Position numbers and translations under genes: made by a program
Notes under the pieces: model-generated
Told to the model about the DNA's origin: nothing
Seen by the model: only the letters and a program-made list of their open reading frames with translations
Database searches by the model: none
Part shown: positions 1-6,976 of the stretch, one piece after another
How the letters are laid out: the number at the start of each line of letters is the position of its first letter
How positions within the stretch are numbered: the first letter of the stretch is position 1
DNA from: Planctomycetales bacterium
GTDB lineage: Bacteria; Planctomycetota; Phycisphaerae; SM23-33
Assembly (NCBI GenBank): GCA_030631125.1
Contig: DAOVLS010000056.1
Span: forward strand, 1-10,810
Direction of reading: 5' to 3'
DNA: 10,810 bases

Positions 1-2949
1 CATACATCCGATAACAACGCCTGTGCCCTCGGCGAGGCTGGCGAGTTTCGCGCAGGTCGCCGAGCCGAGCGAATCCAGTTCGCGTCCGTATCCGACCAGG
101 GGGTGGCTGGTGATATAAAATCCGAGGGTTTCCTTCTCGGCGACCAGGAGTTGCATCTCCGAAAGTGCTTCGACTTTGGGAAATTGCGGCTGCGGTTTTT
201 CCTTTCCGCCGGGGCTGAGGGAGTCGTCGCCGAAGAAACTCATCTGCCCGCTTCGACGGTCGTCGGCAGCGGTGTTGCCCAGTTCGATAGCGCGATCGAC
301 CGCAGCCAGCATGGCCGCCCGGTGCGCGCCGAGCGAATCGAACGCGCCGCACTTTATCAAGGCCTCGATTGTCGAGCGGTTGACTACTCGCAGATCGACA
401 TTTTCGCAGAAATGATAGAGATGCTCGAAGCGGTCAAGATTTTTCCTCGCCTCGATAATCGAAGCGACCGCTTTCTGCCCGACGCCCTTGACGGCCGCCA
501 TACCGAAGCGAATCTTCTCGCCATCGACGGTGAAGTCAGCGCCCGACGCGTTAATCTCCGGCGGGGCGACGGTGAGGTCCATCCGCCTGGCTTCGTTCAT
601 GTACTGGACGATCTTGTCGGTGTCGCCGCTCTCGAACGTCAGGAGGGCGGCCATGAACTGGCGAGGGTAACGCCGCTTAAAATAGGCGGTCTGATAGGCG
701 ATGATTGCGTATCGTGTCGAGTGGGCCTTGTTGAAACCGTATCCGGCGAATCGCAGAATCAGGTCGAAGATTTTCTCAGCCTCTTCTGCTTCGATACCGT
801 TCTCGTGTGTCCCGGCCAGGAAGGTGGATCGCTGGGCGACGATGGTCTTTTCCTTCTTCTTCGAGATTGCCTTAATCAGCGTCAGTGCGGTGTTCAGAGG
901 CAATTTGCCCAGACGGTTGAGCACCTGCATCACCTGTTCCTGATAGACCATGATGCCGTAGGTTTCGGCCAGGATGTCATCGACCAGCGGGTGAACGGAG
1001 GGTATTTCCTCGCTGCCGTCCTTGCGTCTGCAGTAAGACGGGATGAGTTCCATAGGTCCGGGTCGATACATGGCGTTCGCGGCGATGAGGTCTTCGATGC
1101 GGTCTGGCTTCATCTTTTGCAGGAGGTCCTGCATCCCGCCGGACTCGAACTGGAATATCCCGTCGGTCTGCCCGCTGCGGAACAGTTCGAAGACCTCCGG
1201 GTCGTCCAGCGGTATGGTTTCCGGGTCGATGTCTTTTCCGGTGTCTGCCTGGACCAGATCGCGCGCCCGCTGGATGGTCGTCAGCGTTCGCAGGCCCAGG
1301 AAGTCCATTTTCATCAGCCCGATTTTGTCGCAAGTCGGCCCGTCCCATTGGGTTATGGCGTCGTCGCTATTGGTTTGTTTGCAGAGCGGGATGAGGTTTT
1401 CCAGCGGTTCGTCGGCGACGACGACACCGGCGGCGTGGACGCCGGCATGACGGGACATTCCTTCGAGTCTCATGGCATGGTCGAACAGTTTGCTGACTCG
1501 CTCGTCGTTATGGACCATTTCCTTGAGCGTCGGTTCTGTCGCCAGAGCGCCCTGGAGGTTCGTTCCGAGCGCGTCCGGGATTTTCTTGGCGATGGTATCG
1601 ACTTCCGGCAGGGGGATGTCCAGCACTCGCCCGACGTCGCGGATGGCCGCTCTGGCCTTGAGCGTTCCGAACGTGATAATCTGTGCGACGTGCCCGTATT
1701 TCTCGCGGACGTAGTTGATCAGTTTGGGTCGGCCTTCCTGGCAGATGTCGATGTCGAAGTCGGGGTCTTCTTCCCGCTGCGGGTCGGTGAAACGCTCGAA
1801 CAGCAGCCCGTATCGCATCGGGTCAACGTCGCTGATGCCCAGGCAGTATCCCATCAGCGTCGCGCACCCGCTGCCGCGAGCGCCGCAGGGGATACCGTTG
1901 CTCTTTGCGTGCTGGACCATATCGTGGACGATCAGAACGTAGGAGCAGTATCCCTTGCCCTCGATTGTTTTGAGTTCATGGTCGAGGCGTTTGCGATGCT
2001 CGTCGGTGATGTCGGAGCCGAAGCGTTTCTTCAGGCCTTCTTCGCTTTGCCGACGGAGATAACTTGTGGCCGATTCGCCGTTGGGCGTCGTAAATCCCGG
2101 AAGGTGCTTGCGGGAGAAGTCCAGTTCGAGGTTGCACATCTCGGCGATACGCAGCGTGTTATCGGCGGCTCCGGGCCAGTCGTTCAGCGCCTCGCGCATT
2201 TCGCGCGGGTCTTTCAGATAGACCTGCGGCGAGTATGTCAACGCTCCGCCGTCGGCCAGGGTTTTTCCCGTCGAGATACAGGTGAGCACCTCGTGGCTTG
2301 GTTTGTCGTCGGCGGTGAGGAAATGCACGTCGTTGGTGCCGACGATGCCGATACCGAGCCTGCCGGCCAGGGCGGCGAGTTGGTCGTTGACTCGTTTCTG
2401 GTCGGGAAGGTCCTGGTTCTGGACCTCCATGAAGAACCGTTCAGGCCCGAAAATATCGAGATATTCGCGGGCGATACGCTCGGCCTTTTCGTCCTGTCCC
2501 AAAAGGAAGGCGTGAGGTACTTCGCCTTTCAGACAGGCAGACAGGCAGATCAGGCCTTCGTTCAGTTCGCCGAGCAGTTCGCGGTCGATCCTCGGCTTGT
2601 AATAAAACCCCTCCAGGTACGCCCGGCTGCTGAGTTTGATGAGGTTTCGCCAGCCTGCCTCGTTCATCGCCAGGAGGATCATGTGCCATGAGGCTTCGGA
2701 CATTTTGCCCATCGACCGGTCGGATCGCGTGGTGGGGGAGATATAGGCTTCGATTCCGAGGATCGGCTTGATGCCGGCTTTCCGGCAGGCGGTGTAGAAC
2801 GCGATCGAGCCGAAGAGGTTCCCGTGGTCGGTCAGCGCCAGTGAGTCCATGCCCATCTCACCGGTTCGCGCGATGAGTTTACCGATACGGTTCGCGCCGT
2901 CCAGCAGCGAGTATTCCGAATGTACGTGCAGGTGTGCGAATCCGTCCAT
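1..2949 (-). CDS. dnaE: DNA polymerase III subunit alpha (3' end outside window)
   Basis: Replicative polymerase catalytic subunit; it extends DNA as the core of the Pol III holoenzyme at the fork. The minus-strand frame is open from ATG 2949 to the window edge: 983 codons of a protein usually about 1,150-1,200 residues. The N-terminal PHP domain begins HLHVHSEYS (residues 6-14), followed by LTDHGN (H42), GIEAY (E67), LSACLKGE (C139) and TNDVHFL (D207, H209). The polymerase catalytic aspartates are D399 and D401 in PDFDIDICQEGR and D549 in KMDFLGL, matching E. coli D401/D403/D555. FAGYGFNKAHS and the tail into the OB-fold region (LAEGTGVVIGCM) are also present. The start is chosen because HLHVHS follows at the normal distance; the Shine-Dalgarno is weak (AGGA 11 nt upstream). 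The fingers motif reads IKAISKKK rather than the proteobacterial RRAMGKKK. No in-frame stop was seen. Identity is certain. Confidence 0.98.
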   Translation of the reverse strand, partial: MDGFAHLHVHSEYSLLDGANRIGKLIARTGEMGMDSLALTDHGNLFGSIAFYTACRKAGIKPILGIEAYISPTTRSDRSMGKMSEASWHMILLAMNEAGWRNLIKLSSRAYLEGFYYKPRIDRELLGELNEGLICLSACLKGEVPHAFLLGQDEKAERIAREYLDIFGPERFFMEVQNQDLPDQKRVNDQLAALAGRLGIGIVGTNDVHFLTADDKPSHEVLTCISTGKTLADGGALTYSPQVYLKDPREMREALNDWPGAADNTLRIAEMCNLELDFSRKHLPGFTTPNGESATSYLRRQSEEGLKKRFGSDITDEHRKRLDHELKTIEGKGYCSYVLIVHDMVQHAKSNGIPCGARGSGCATLMGYCLGISDVDPMRYGLLFERFTDPQREEDPDFDIDICQEGRPKLINYVREKYGHVAQIITFGTLKARAAIRDVGRVLDIPLPEVDTIAKKIPDALGTNLQGALATEPTLKEMVHNDERVSKLFDHAMRLEGMSRHAGVHAAGVVVADEPLENLIPLCKQTNSDDAITQWDGPTCDKIGLMKMDFLGLRTLTTIQRARDLVQADTGKDIDPETIPLDDPEVFELFRSGQTDGIFQFESGGMQDLLQKMKPDRIEDLIAANAMYRPGPMELIPSYCRRKDGSEEIPSVHPLVDDILAETYGIMVYQEQVMQVLNRLGKLPLNTALTLIKAISKKKEKTIVAQRSTFLAGTHENGIEAEEAEKIFDLILRFAGYGFNKAHSTRYAIIAYQTAYFKRRYPRQFMAALLTFESGDTDKIVQYMNEARRMDLTVAPPEINASGADFTVDGEKIRFGMAAVKGVGQKAVASIIEARKNLDRFEHLYHFCENVDLRVVNRSTIEALIKCGAFDSLGAHRAAMLAAVDRAIELGNTAADDRRSGQMSFFGDDSLSPGGKEKPQPQFPKVEALSEMQLLVAEKETLGFYITSHPLVGYGRELDSLGSATCAKLASLAEGTGVVIGCM

Positions 2950-3002
2950 GATAAAGATATTCCTGATTTATGATGCCGGGGAAGACCGCTTCCATCCGAA
3001 GC

Positions 3003-3031
3003 AATATACCAGCAGGACGCCCAAATGCCAA
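3003..3031 (-). promoter_or_regulatory. Predicted sigma-70-type promoter of dnaE
   Basis: On the minus strand, TTGGCA (3031-3026) and TATATT (3008-3003) are separated by exactly 17 bp; each box differs from consensus at one base. The implied start lies near 2996, giving a leader of roughly 47 nt to the dnaE ATG at 2949. Assigned by consensus only. Confidence 0.55.
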
Positions 3032-3049
3032 TCGTCCTGTCCGGTAATG

Positions 3050-3079
3050 TTGACACGACTACAGAATTATTTTCATATT
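3050..3079 (+). promoter_or_regulatory. Predicted promoter of the lemA-DUF2207 operon
   Basis: A perfect TTGACA (3050-3055) is followed after 18 bp by CATATT (3074-3079), a 4/6 match to the -10 consensus. It sits 15 bp before the lemA ATG and points away from the dnaE promoter, so the 145-bp gap between dnaE and lemA looks like a compact divergent control region. The leader would be very short. An alternative -10-like TATAAC (3085-3090) is even nearer the ATG and is badly spaced from the -35. Confidence 0.4.
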
Positions 3080-3094
3080 AGCGATATAACAGGC

Positions 3095-3703
3095 ATGGAA
3101 CCATTTCTAATTACAGTTTGGACAACGACCCTTGCGAGTGGTTTGGGGGTTCCCGTAACTCTGGCGATTGTCGTTATCGTTATTTTAATCGGATGGGTGA
3201 TATTCGCGTTCAATCGGTTGGTGCGTGAGAAAAATCTCATGGCCGAGGGTTGGAGCGGCATCGACGTGCAACTTCGCCGCCGGCGGAACCTCATCCCGAA
3301 CCTCGTCGAGATCGTCAAGGGGTACAGTAACTACGAGAAGAGCGTCCTTGAACGGATTACCGAACTCCGCGCCCGCAGCGACCAGGCAAAGGGCATGAAG
3401 GAGACCGAAACGGCCGAGAACGCACTGACCGACCAGATTAAGGGTCTGTTCGCACTGGCAGAAAGGTACCCCGACATCAAGGCCGGTGCGAACTTCCTCG
3501 ACCTCCAGGAGCAGTTGGCCGAAATCGAGGACCAGTTGCAGATGGCCCGTCGGTATTACAACGGGGCAGTGCGGAATTACAATATCCGCGTCGAGCGGTT
3601 CCCCGGAAACATCGTCGCGGGCATCTTCGGCTACCGTCGGGCGGAGTTCTTCCAGATAGAGACCGCCACTGATCACAATGCCCCGAAAGTGGAGATTGAC
3701 TGA
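3095..3703 (+). CDS. lemA: LemA family membrane-anchored protein
   Basis: A 202-residue LemA protein: one N-terminal membrane helix (about residues 15-37, VTLAIVVIVILIGWVIFAF) followed by the helical LemA domain. Family signatures are the block ending LRRRRNLIPNLVEIVKGY just after the membrane helix and the C-terminal RFPGNIVAGIFGYRRAEFF. Family knowledge: LemA proteins are broadly distributed, have an extracytoplasmic helical-bundle domain, and lack an assigned biochemical activity; they often neighbour DUF2207 or TPM-domain membrane proteins, as here. ATG 3095 is chosen because the open frame extends upstream to 2849 but that extension would overlap the dnaE 5' end and has no LemA similarity. 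The Shine-Dalgarno is poor. The TGA stop overlaps the next start (TGATG), indicating translational coupling with the downstream gene. Confidence 0.93.
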   Translation: MEPFLITVWTTTLASGLGVPVTLAIVVIVILIGWVIFAFNRLVREKNLMAEGWSGIDVQLRRRRNLIPNLVEIVKGYSNYEKSVLERITELRARSDQAKGMKETETAENALTDQIKGLFALAERYPDIKAGANFLDLQEQLAEIEDQLQMARRYYNGAVRNYNIRVERFPGNIVAGIFGYRRAEFFQIETATDHNAPKVEID

Positions 3704-4449
3704 TGCGAAAGATACGAACATCCCTCGCGGCGATTGCACTATTATGCTGTGTTATCGCTGCTTGCGAGGTCTGCTTACGGGCCACGCCGACCGGCGAATT
3801 AAATCCGTTAGCCAAACCCGTTCCGCCGGCTGGGCCTGAACGAATTTTGCACTTTCATTCCGAGATAGCCGTGCACGACGATTTGTCGGTAACGGTAACT
3901 GAGAGTATCAGGGTCGTCGCTCTCGGAAAGGAAATCAAGCGGGGGATTTATCGGGATTTCCCCGTGCAGCATCAAAGAAAAGACGGGACGAACGTGGTCG
4001 TGCCCTTCGAGGTCGCCGCCGTACTGAAGGACGGTAAGCCGGAGCCGTATCACGTAGTGAACCGAGGCCGGTGTAAACGCGTGTACATGGGCGGGAAAAA
4101 CATTTTCCTCAAACCGGGCGTGTACACCTACACGCTGGTCTATCGCACAGGCAAGCAAGTGATATTAAAGGGCGACAAATGCGAATTGTATTGGAACGTT
4201 ACAGGAAATGAATGGACGTTCGAGATAGCGCGGGCGTCGGCCCGGTTGAAGATACCCACGGGCGCCCCGGCTGGGAAGATCCGATATGCCGCATACACCG
4301 GACCAAAGGGCGCGAAAGGCAAAGCCTGGAAGGGAAGAATCGACAACGGTGGAAGAATCTGCTTTACCACTACAGGCAAATTGAAGAAAGGCGAAGGTCT
4401 GACCATATCCGTAACCTGGCCGTCAAATATCGTACCGCCGCCCAATTAG
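3703..4449 (+). CDS. Stand-alone DUF2207-type ectodomain, putative lipoprotein
   Basis: 248 residues. The N-terminus is a signal peptide with an IAAC lipobox (C21), suggesting a lipid-anchored envelope protein; signal peptidase I cleavage is not excluded. Residues 45 to about 243 are homologous to the N-terminal ectodomain of the next gene: shared blocks include [28 protein letters not shown] and GEGLTI. Unlike normal DUF2207 proteins it ends right after this beta-rich domain (VTWPSNIVPPPN) and has no membrane helices, cytoplasmic region or glycine tail. The TAG stop is followed at once by the next gene's Shine-Dalgarno, and I see no remnant of the missing C-terminal part, so it appears to be a genuine short paralog and not a frameshifted copy. 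Start: ATG overlaps the lemA stop, with GTGGAG 8 nt upstream. Function unknown. Confidence 0.85.
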   Translation: MRKIRTSLAAIALLCCVIAACEVCLRATPTGELNPLAKPVPPAGPERILHFHSEIAVHDDLSVTVTESIRVVALGKEIKRGIYRDFPVQHQRKDGTNVVVPFEVAAVLKDGKPEPYHVVNRGRCKRVYMGGKNIFLKPGVYTYTLVYRTGKQVILKGDKCELYWNVTGNEWTFEIARASARLKIPTGAPAGKIRYAAYTGPKGAKGKAWKGRIDNGGRICFTTTGKLKKGEGLTISVTWPSNIVPPPN

Positions 4450-4458
4450 GAGCGATGT

Positions 4459-6405
4459 ATGAATCCGGGAAAGAGCCGTAGCATAGCGATCGCATTGTTA
4501 CTTGCAGTATTGATTTCAGTTTTGACTTCCTGCCCGGCCTCGGCTGCTGCGCCGAATACGGAGCGGATACTCAGTTACCACAGTGATATAACCGTCGGCA
4601 AGGACGGCTGGCTTATAGTTACCGAGACAATCCAGGTCCGCTGCGCCCAGCAGGAAATCAAGCAGGGAATCTATCGCGATTTTCCCGTCCTGCACGTCGG
4701 GCGCGACCGGCGCAAGATAATCGTGCCGTTCGAGGTCGTCAGCATCAGGCGAGACGATAAACCCGAACCATATCACGTCGAAAGCAAAGATAATTGCCAA
4801 CGAGTGCGAATAGGAAGGAAAGGCGTTTTCCTCAATCCTGGCGTCTATACCTACGCTCTGACCTACAAAACGACCCGGCAAATACTGTTCTTCGATGACC
4901 ATGACGAACTGTACTGGAACGTAACGGGAAACAAGTGGATATTTCCCATCGACAAAGCTTCTGCGAGAGTTACGCTTCCGGACGGGATTCCCATCGAAAA
5001 AATCGCCTGCGAAGGATACACCGGTAAAGAGGGCGCGAAGGGAAAGGCTTATCGCGCAAGTGTCGAAGCCTCGGGGCATTCGGTTTTCCACACGACAAAA
5101 CCATTGGCTGGGGGCGAAGGTCTGACCATCGTCGTAACTTTCCCCAAGGGCTTCGTTACCGAACCGACCTTCGCGCAGAAAGTCGAATACTTTTTCACGG
5201 ATAACGGGATTATCCTCGCAGCCCTGGTCGGACTCATCGTCGTGGGGATTTATTACCTCCTTGCCTGGTCCAAAGTGGGACGCGACCCAGCCAGGGGCGT
5301 TATTATTCCGCTGTTCGAACCGCCGGTCGGTTTCAGCCCGGCTTCGGTTCGATACGTTCTGCGAATGGGGTTCGATAAGAAAACCTTCTCTGCCGCCGTT
5401 ATGGACCTCGCCGTCAAAAAACACCTGACCATCGACGAAGACGACGGCAAGTATTCACTTACACGGATTGACGACGCAGACGAATCACTCTTGTCGCGCG
5501 GGGAAAAGAAACTTCTGGGCAAACTGCTCCGAAGCGACAAAACCATCGAACTGGATAACGCCAACCACGCAAAATTCAGCAGGGCCATCGCCGAATTGAA
5601 AAAAGTCCTGGCTGACGAGTACAAGGGTAAACTGTTCTTTTCCAATCTCAAGTGGTTCATTCCAGGCGTGGTAATTTCGGTGTTGACGGTGGTTGCTGCC
5701 GGGCTGGTCGGGATTTTTGTCGAGCATAACCCAGCCGTGCTGTTCCTGTCGGCCTGGTTGACGGGTTGGAGCGTCGGAGTGTTCTTTCTCGTCCGGCAGA
5801 TGATTTTAGCATGGAAATCGGCTTCATCCGACAGCGGCAAACGCGGTGCAGCGGTCTCTATGACAGTCTTCGCCGGTCTGTTCTGCATTGCCGAGGTGGG
5901 CGTTCTGTGCGCTCTTGCGTGGATGACATCCATCTGGCTGCTGCCGATATTGCTGATTATAGGTTGGGGTAATGTGCGGTTTTTCCATCTGCTGAAGCGT
6001 CCGACCATCGAGGGCAGGGCCGTCATGGACCAGATTGAAGGGTTCAGGATGTACCTCGCCACAGCAGAGCGGGATTTGCTCAATGCAGCCCACCCGCCCG
6101 ACAAAACGCCCGAACTGTTCGAAAAATTCCTTCCTTACGCCCTCGCGCTCGACGTCGAAAACGACTGGGCGGAGAAATTTACGGACGTTCTTGCCCAGGC
6201 AGCCGCCGGCGAAGGCGGCTACAGCCCGACGTGGTATCACGGCGCCGCCTGGAGCACAATGGGAGCGGCGACATTTGCATCGTCCTTCAGCGGCTCGTTC
6301 AGCAGCGCCCTGTCGTCGGCGTCGGCGGCTCCGAGTTCCAGCGGCTCGGGTGGTGGGGGCTTTTCCGGCGGGGGAGGCGGAGGGGGAGGAGGGGGCGGAT
6401 GGTAG
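4459..6405 (+). CDS. DUF2207 domain multi-pass membrane protein
   Basis: 648 residues, typical full DUF2207 architecture. Signal peptide with possible lipobox LTSC (C25) or signal peptidase I site after ASA (29). Ectodomain about 33-240. Membrane helix about 250-270, then a cytoplasmic segment ([20 protein letters not shown] onwards) that looks like the small helix-turn-helix-like region of this family. Further membrane helices lie near 399-421, 426-448, 465-487 and 491-509; then the conserved [17 protein letters not shown] segment and a Ser/Ala-rich stretch ending [18 protein letters not shown]. The family is an integral membrane protein commonly beside LemA; biochemical role unknown. The start ATG has AGGAG 6 nt upstream, overlapping the previous stop, so all three genes are probably one operon. 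The odd features are the tandem paralog of its ectodomain just upstream and the very G-rich 3' end. Confidence 0.92.
   Translation: MNPGKSRSIAIALLLAVLISVLTSCPASAAAPNTERILSYHSDITVGKDGWLIVTETIQVRCAQQEIKQGIYRDFPVLHVGRDRRKIIVPFEVVSIRRDDKPEPYHVESKDNCQRVRIGRKGVFLNPGVYTYALTYKTTRQILFFDDHDELYWNVTGNKWIFPIDKASARVTLPDGIPIEKIACEGYTGKEGAKGKAYRASVEASGHSVFHTTKPLAGGEGLTIVVTFPKGFVTEPTFAQKVEYFFTDNGIILAALVGLIVVGIYYLLAWSKVGRDPARGVIIPLFEPPVGFSPASVRYVLRMGFDKKTFSAAVMDLAVKKHLTIDEDDGKYSLTRIDDADESLLSRGEKKLLGKLLRSDKTIELDNANHAKFSRAIAELKKVLADEYKGKLFFSNLKWFIPGVVISVLTVVAAGLVGIFVEHNPAVLFLSAWLTGWSVGVFFLVRQMILAWKSASSDSGKRGAAVSMTVFAGLFCIAEVGVLCALAWMTSIWLLPILLIIGWGNVRFFHLLKRPTIEGRAVMDQIEGFRMYLATAERDLLNAAHPPDKTPELFEKFLPYALALDVENDWAEKFTDVLAQAAAGEGGYSPTWYHGAAWSTMGAATFASSFSGSFSSALSSASAAPSSSGSGGGGFSGGGGGGGGGGGW
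6355..6395 (+). other. Potential G-quadruplex-forming sequence at the end of the DUF2207 gene
   Basis: Four runs of five G (6355-6359, 6370-6374, 6382-6386, 6391-6395) with loops of 10, 7 and 4 nt lie on the coding strand just before the stop codon. They encode the glycine tail. Whether the runs reflect only glycine codons (GGN) or a selected nucleic-acid structure cannot be told here; codon choice strongly favours G at the third position. Confidence 0.4.
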
Positions 6406-6499
6406 GGCGATGGGGAAAAAGAATATTGAATAATGAACAGGGAATTGTGAATTTCGAAGTGAAAGAAAAAGAAGAAGAACAGAATAGCGGGATTTCCCA

Positions 6500-6530
6500 C
6501 CTTCGCCAAGGCTACGGCGTGGCAGGCAGG
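6500..6530. repeat. GC-rich dispersed-repeat-like block
   Basis: A GC-rich block in an otherwise AG-rich spacer: CCTTCGCCAAGG, then CTACGGCG, then TGGCAGGCAGG. It can fold through CCTT/AAGG or CGCC/GGCG. Its last ten bases, GGCAGGCAGG (6521-6530), are identical to the right half of the palindrome at 8509-8528. Read through, it gives the peptide LRQGYGVAGR, which I recall as a recurring spurious peptide in environmental genomes (memory, not a search). Confidence 0.45.
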
Positions 6531-6544
6531 GATTACCGGATTAT

Positions 6545-6608
6545 GGGGATTGTAATTTTGCTGAAAGAAGAAGAAAGGGGATTGTGATTTTGCTGAAAGA
6601 AGAAGAGG
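6545..6608. repeat. Tandem duplication, two 32-bp units
   Basis: Two abutting units, 6545-6576 and 6577-6608, each beginning GGGGATTGT and containing ATTTTGCTGAAAGAAGAAGA. They differ at 3 of 32 positions (unit positions 10, 31 and 32). A looser version may lie at 6440-6480. Confidence 0.85.
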
Positions 6609-6615
6609 AAAAAGG

Positions 6616-6644
6616 AGAACATAATTCATTTTTAAGTGTATAGT
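6616..6644 (+). promoter_or_regulatory. Possible promoter of tRNA-Leu
   Basis: TATAGT (6639-6644, 5/6 to the -10 consensus) lies 22 bp before the tRNA 5' end in the only AT-rich part of the spacer. The sequence 17 bp upstream of it (AGAACA) is a poor -35. Weak call. Confidence 0.3.
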
Positions 6645-6666
6645 ATTTTCTTGGCGAGCAACATCG

Positions 6667-6750
6667 GGGCCGGTGGCGGAATGGCAGACGCTGGGGACTT
6701 AAAATCCCCTTCCCGTTAAGGGAGTGCGGGTTCAAATCCCGCCCGGCCCA
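6667..6750 (+). tRNA. tRNA-Leu (anticodon UAA)
   Basis: Class II tRNA, 84 nt, folded by eye. Acceptor stem GGGCCGG (6667-6673) pairs with CCGGCCC (6743-6749); discriminator A6750. D-arm GCG/CGC with a GAATGGCAGA loop; anticodon stem GGGGA/TCCCC with loop CTTAAAA (6698-6704), anticodon TAA at 6700-6702; long variable arm closed by TCCC/GGGA; T-arm GCGGG-TTCAAAT-CCCGC. All stems pair without mismatch. The 3' CCA is not encoded (TCT follows), so it must be added after transcription. It decodes UUA and, by wobble, UUG. Confidence 0.97.
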
Positions 6751-6804
6751 TCTTTTGCGAGATTTGACGGTCCAATATTTTTCAAGAGCACTAAACTCAC
6801 AAGC

Positions 6805-6819
6805 CTGTCAATATGACAG
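6805..6819. promoter_or_regulatory. Palindromic candidate activator site upstream of hsp20
   Basis: CTGTCA-ATA-TGACAG is a perfect inverted repeat with 6-bp arms. Its right edge is about 97 bp upstream of the GG of the sigma-54-like promoter, within the range where bacterial enhancer-binding proteins usually bind. Binding protein unknown. Confidence 0.4.
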
Positions 6820-6822
6820 AAT

Positions 6823-6866
6823 ATCGTATCGAAATTCACCCGTAAATCGTATCGCTATCGGTATCG
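6823..6866. repeat. ATCG-rich direct repeats between the palindrome and the hsp20 promoter
   Basis: ATCGTATCG occurs at 6823-6831 and again at 6846-6854 (23 bp apart, about two helical turns), followed by CTATCG and GTATCG (6855-6866). These may be further regulator sites or simple sequence decay; no known consensus is recognised. Confidence 0.35.
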
Positions 6867-6914
6867 CGTTTATAACATCTGCTCAAACAGCGAGTTGGGT
6901 AAGACTTGCGCCTT

Positions 6915-6930
6915 TGGTATGCTCCTTGCA
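6915..6930 (+). promoter_or_regulatory. Predicted sigma-54 (RpoN) promoter of the hsp20 operon
   Basis: TGGTAT-GCTCC-TTGCA matches the -24/-12 layout TGGCAC-N5-TTGCW: the GG at 6916-6917 and the GC at 6928-6929 are exactly 10 bases apart and the -12 box is perfect. The expected start is near 6941, giving a leader of about 36 nt before ATG 6977. No comparable sigma-70 promoter was found in the interval. Confidence 0.55.
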
Positions 6931-6976
6931 CAACCTATTGACGGATGCGGATTGATATTGCAGAAAGGAGAAAAAA

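Larger units (their letters stand above)
6406..6666. other. Gene-free intergenic stretch filled with short repeats
   Basis: No credible coding sequence in 261 bases: the open frames are low-complexity (Lys/Glu-rich on plus, Phe/Pro-rich on minus). It contains, in order, an A/G-rich segment (6440-6480) that resembles a degenerate copy of the later tandem unit, a GC-rich dispersed-repeat-like block (6500-6530), a 32-bp tandem duplication (6545-6608), and an AT-rich stretch (6620-6650) likely to hold the tRNA promoter. I see no strong terminator for the DUF2207 operon. Confidence 0.6.

Noticed and set aside
103..2691. Uninterrupted 862-codon open frame on the plus strand opposite dnaE
   Set aside because: It is in exact codon register with dnaE on the other strand and stays open because dnaE there lacks TTA, CTA and TCA codons. 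Its translation shows no recognisable domain, while the minus-strand reading is an unmistakable DnaE.
2849..3094. Upstream extension of lemA to an earlier in-frame ATG
   Set aside because: It would overlap the dnaE 5' end and both promoters, and the added 82 residues precede the natural membrane anchor with no family similarity.
4516..5424. 302-codon minus-strand open frame opposite the DUF2207 gene
   Set aside because: Antisense shadow of a clearly conserved membrane protein; no motifs, no Shine-Dalgarno, no promoter.
6545..6608. 32-bp repeats as a CRISPR array
   Set aside because: Only two units, directly abutting with no spacers, no cas genes nearby: a simple tandem duplication.
6231..6629. 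Open frames around the DUF2207 3' end (poly-Pro on minus, Arg/Gly-rich on plus)
   Set aside because: They arise from the G-runs and from the intergenic repeats; low complexity, no start signals.
6755..6955. 66-codon plus-strand open frame between tRNA-Leu and hsp20
   Set aside because: It spans the palindrome and the sigma-54-like promoter, has no Shine-Dalgarno and no similarity I recognise; a regulatory region is the better reading.
6751..6976. CIRCE/HrcA operator upstream of hsp20
   Set aside because: No TTAGCACTC-N9-GAGTGCTAA or close variant; the only strong inverted repeat is CTGTCA-ATA-TGACAG.
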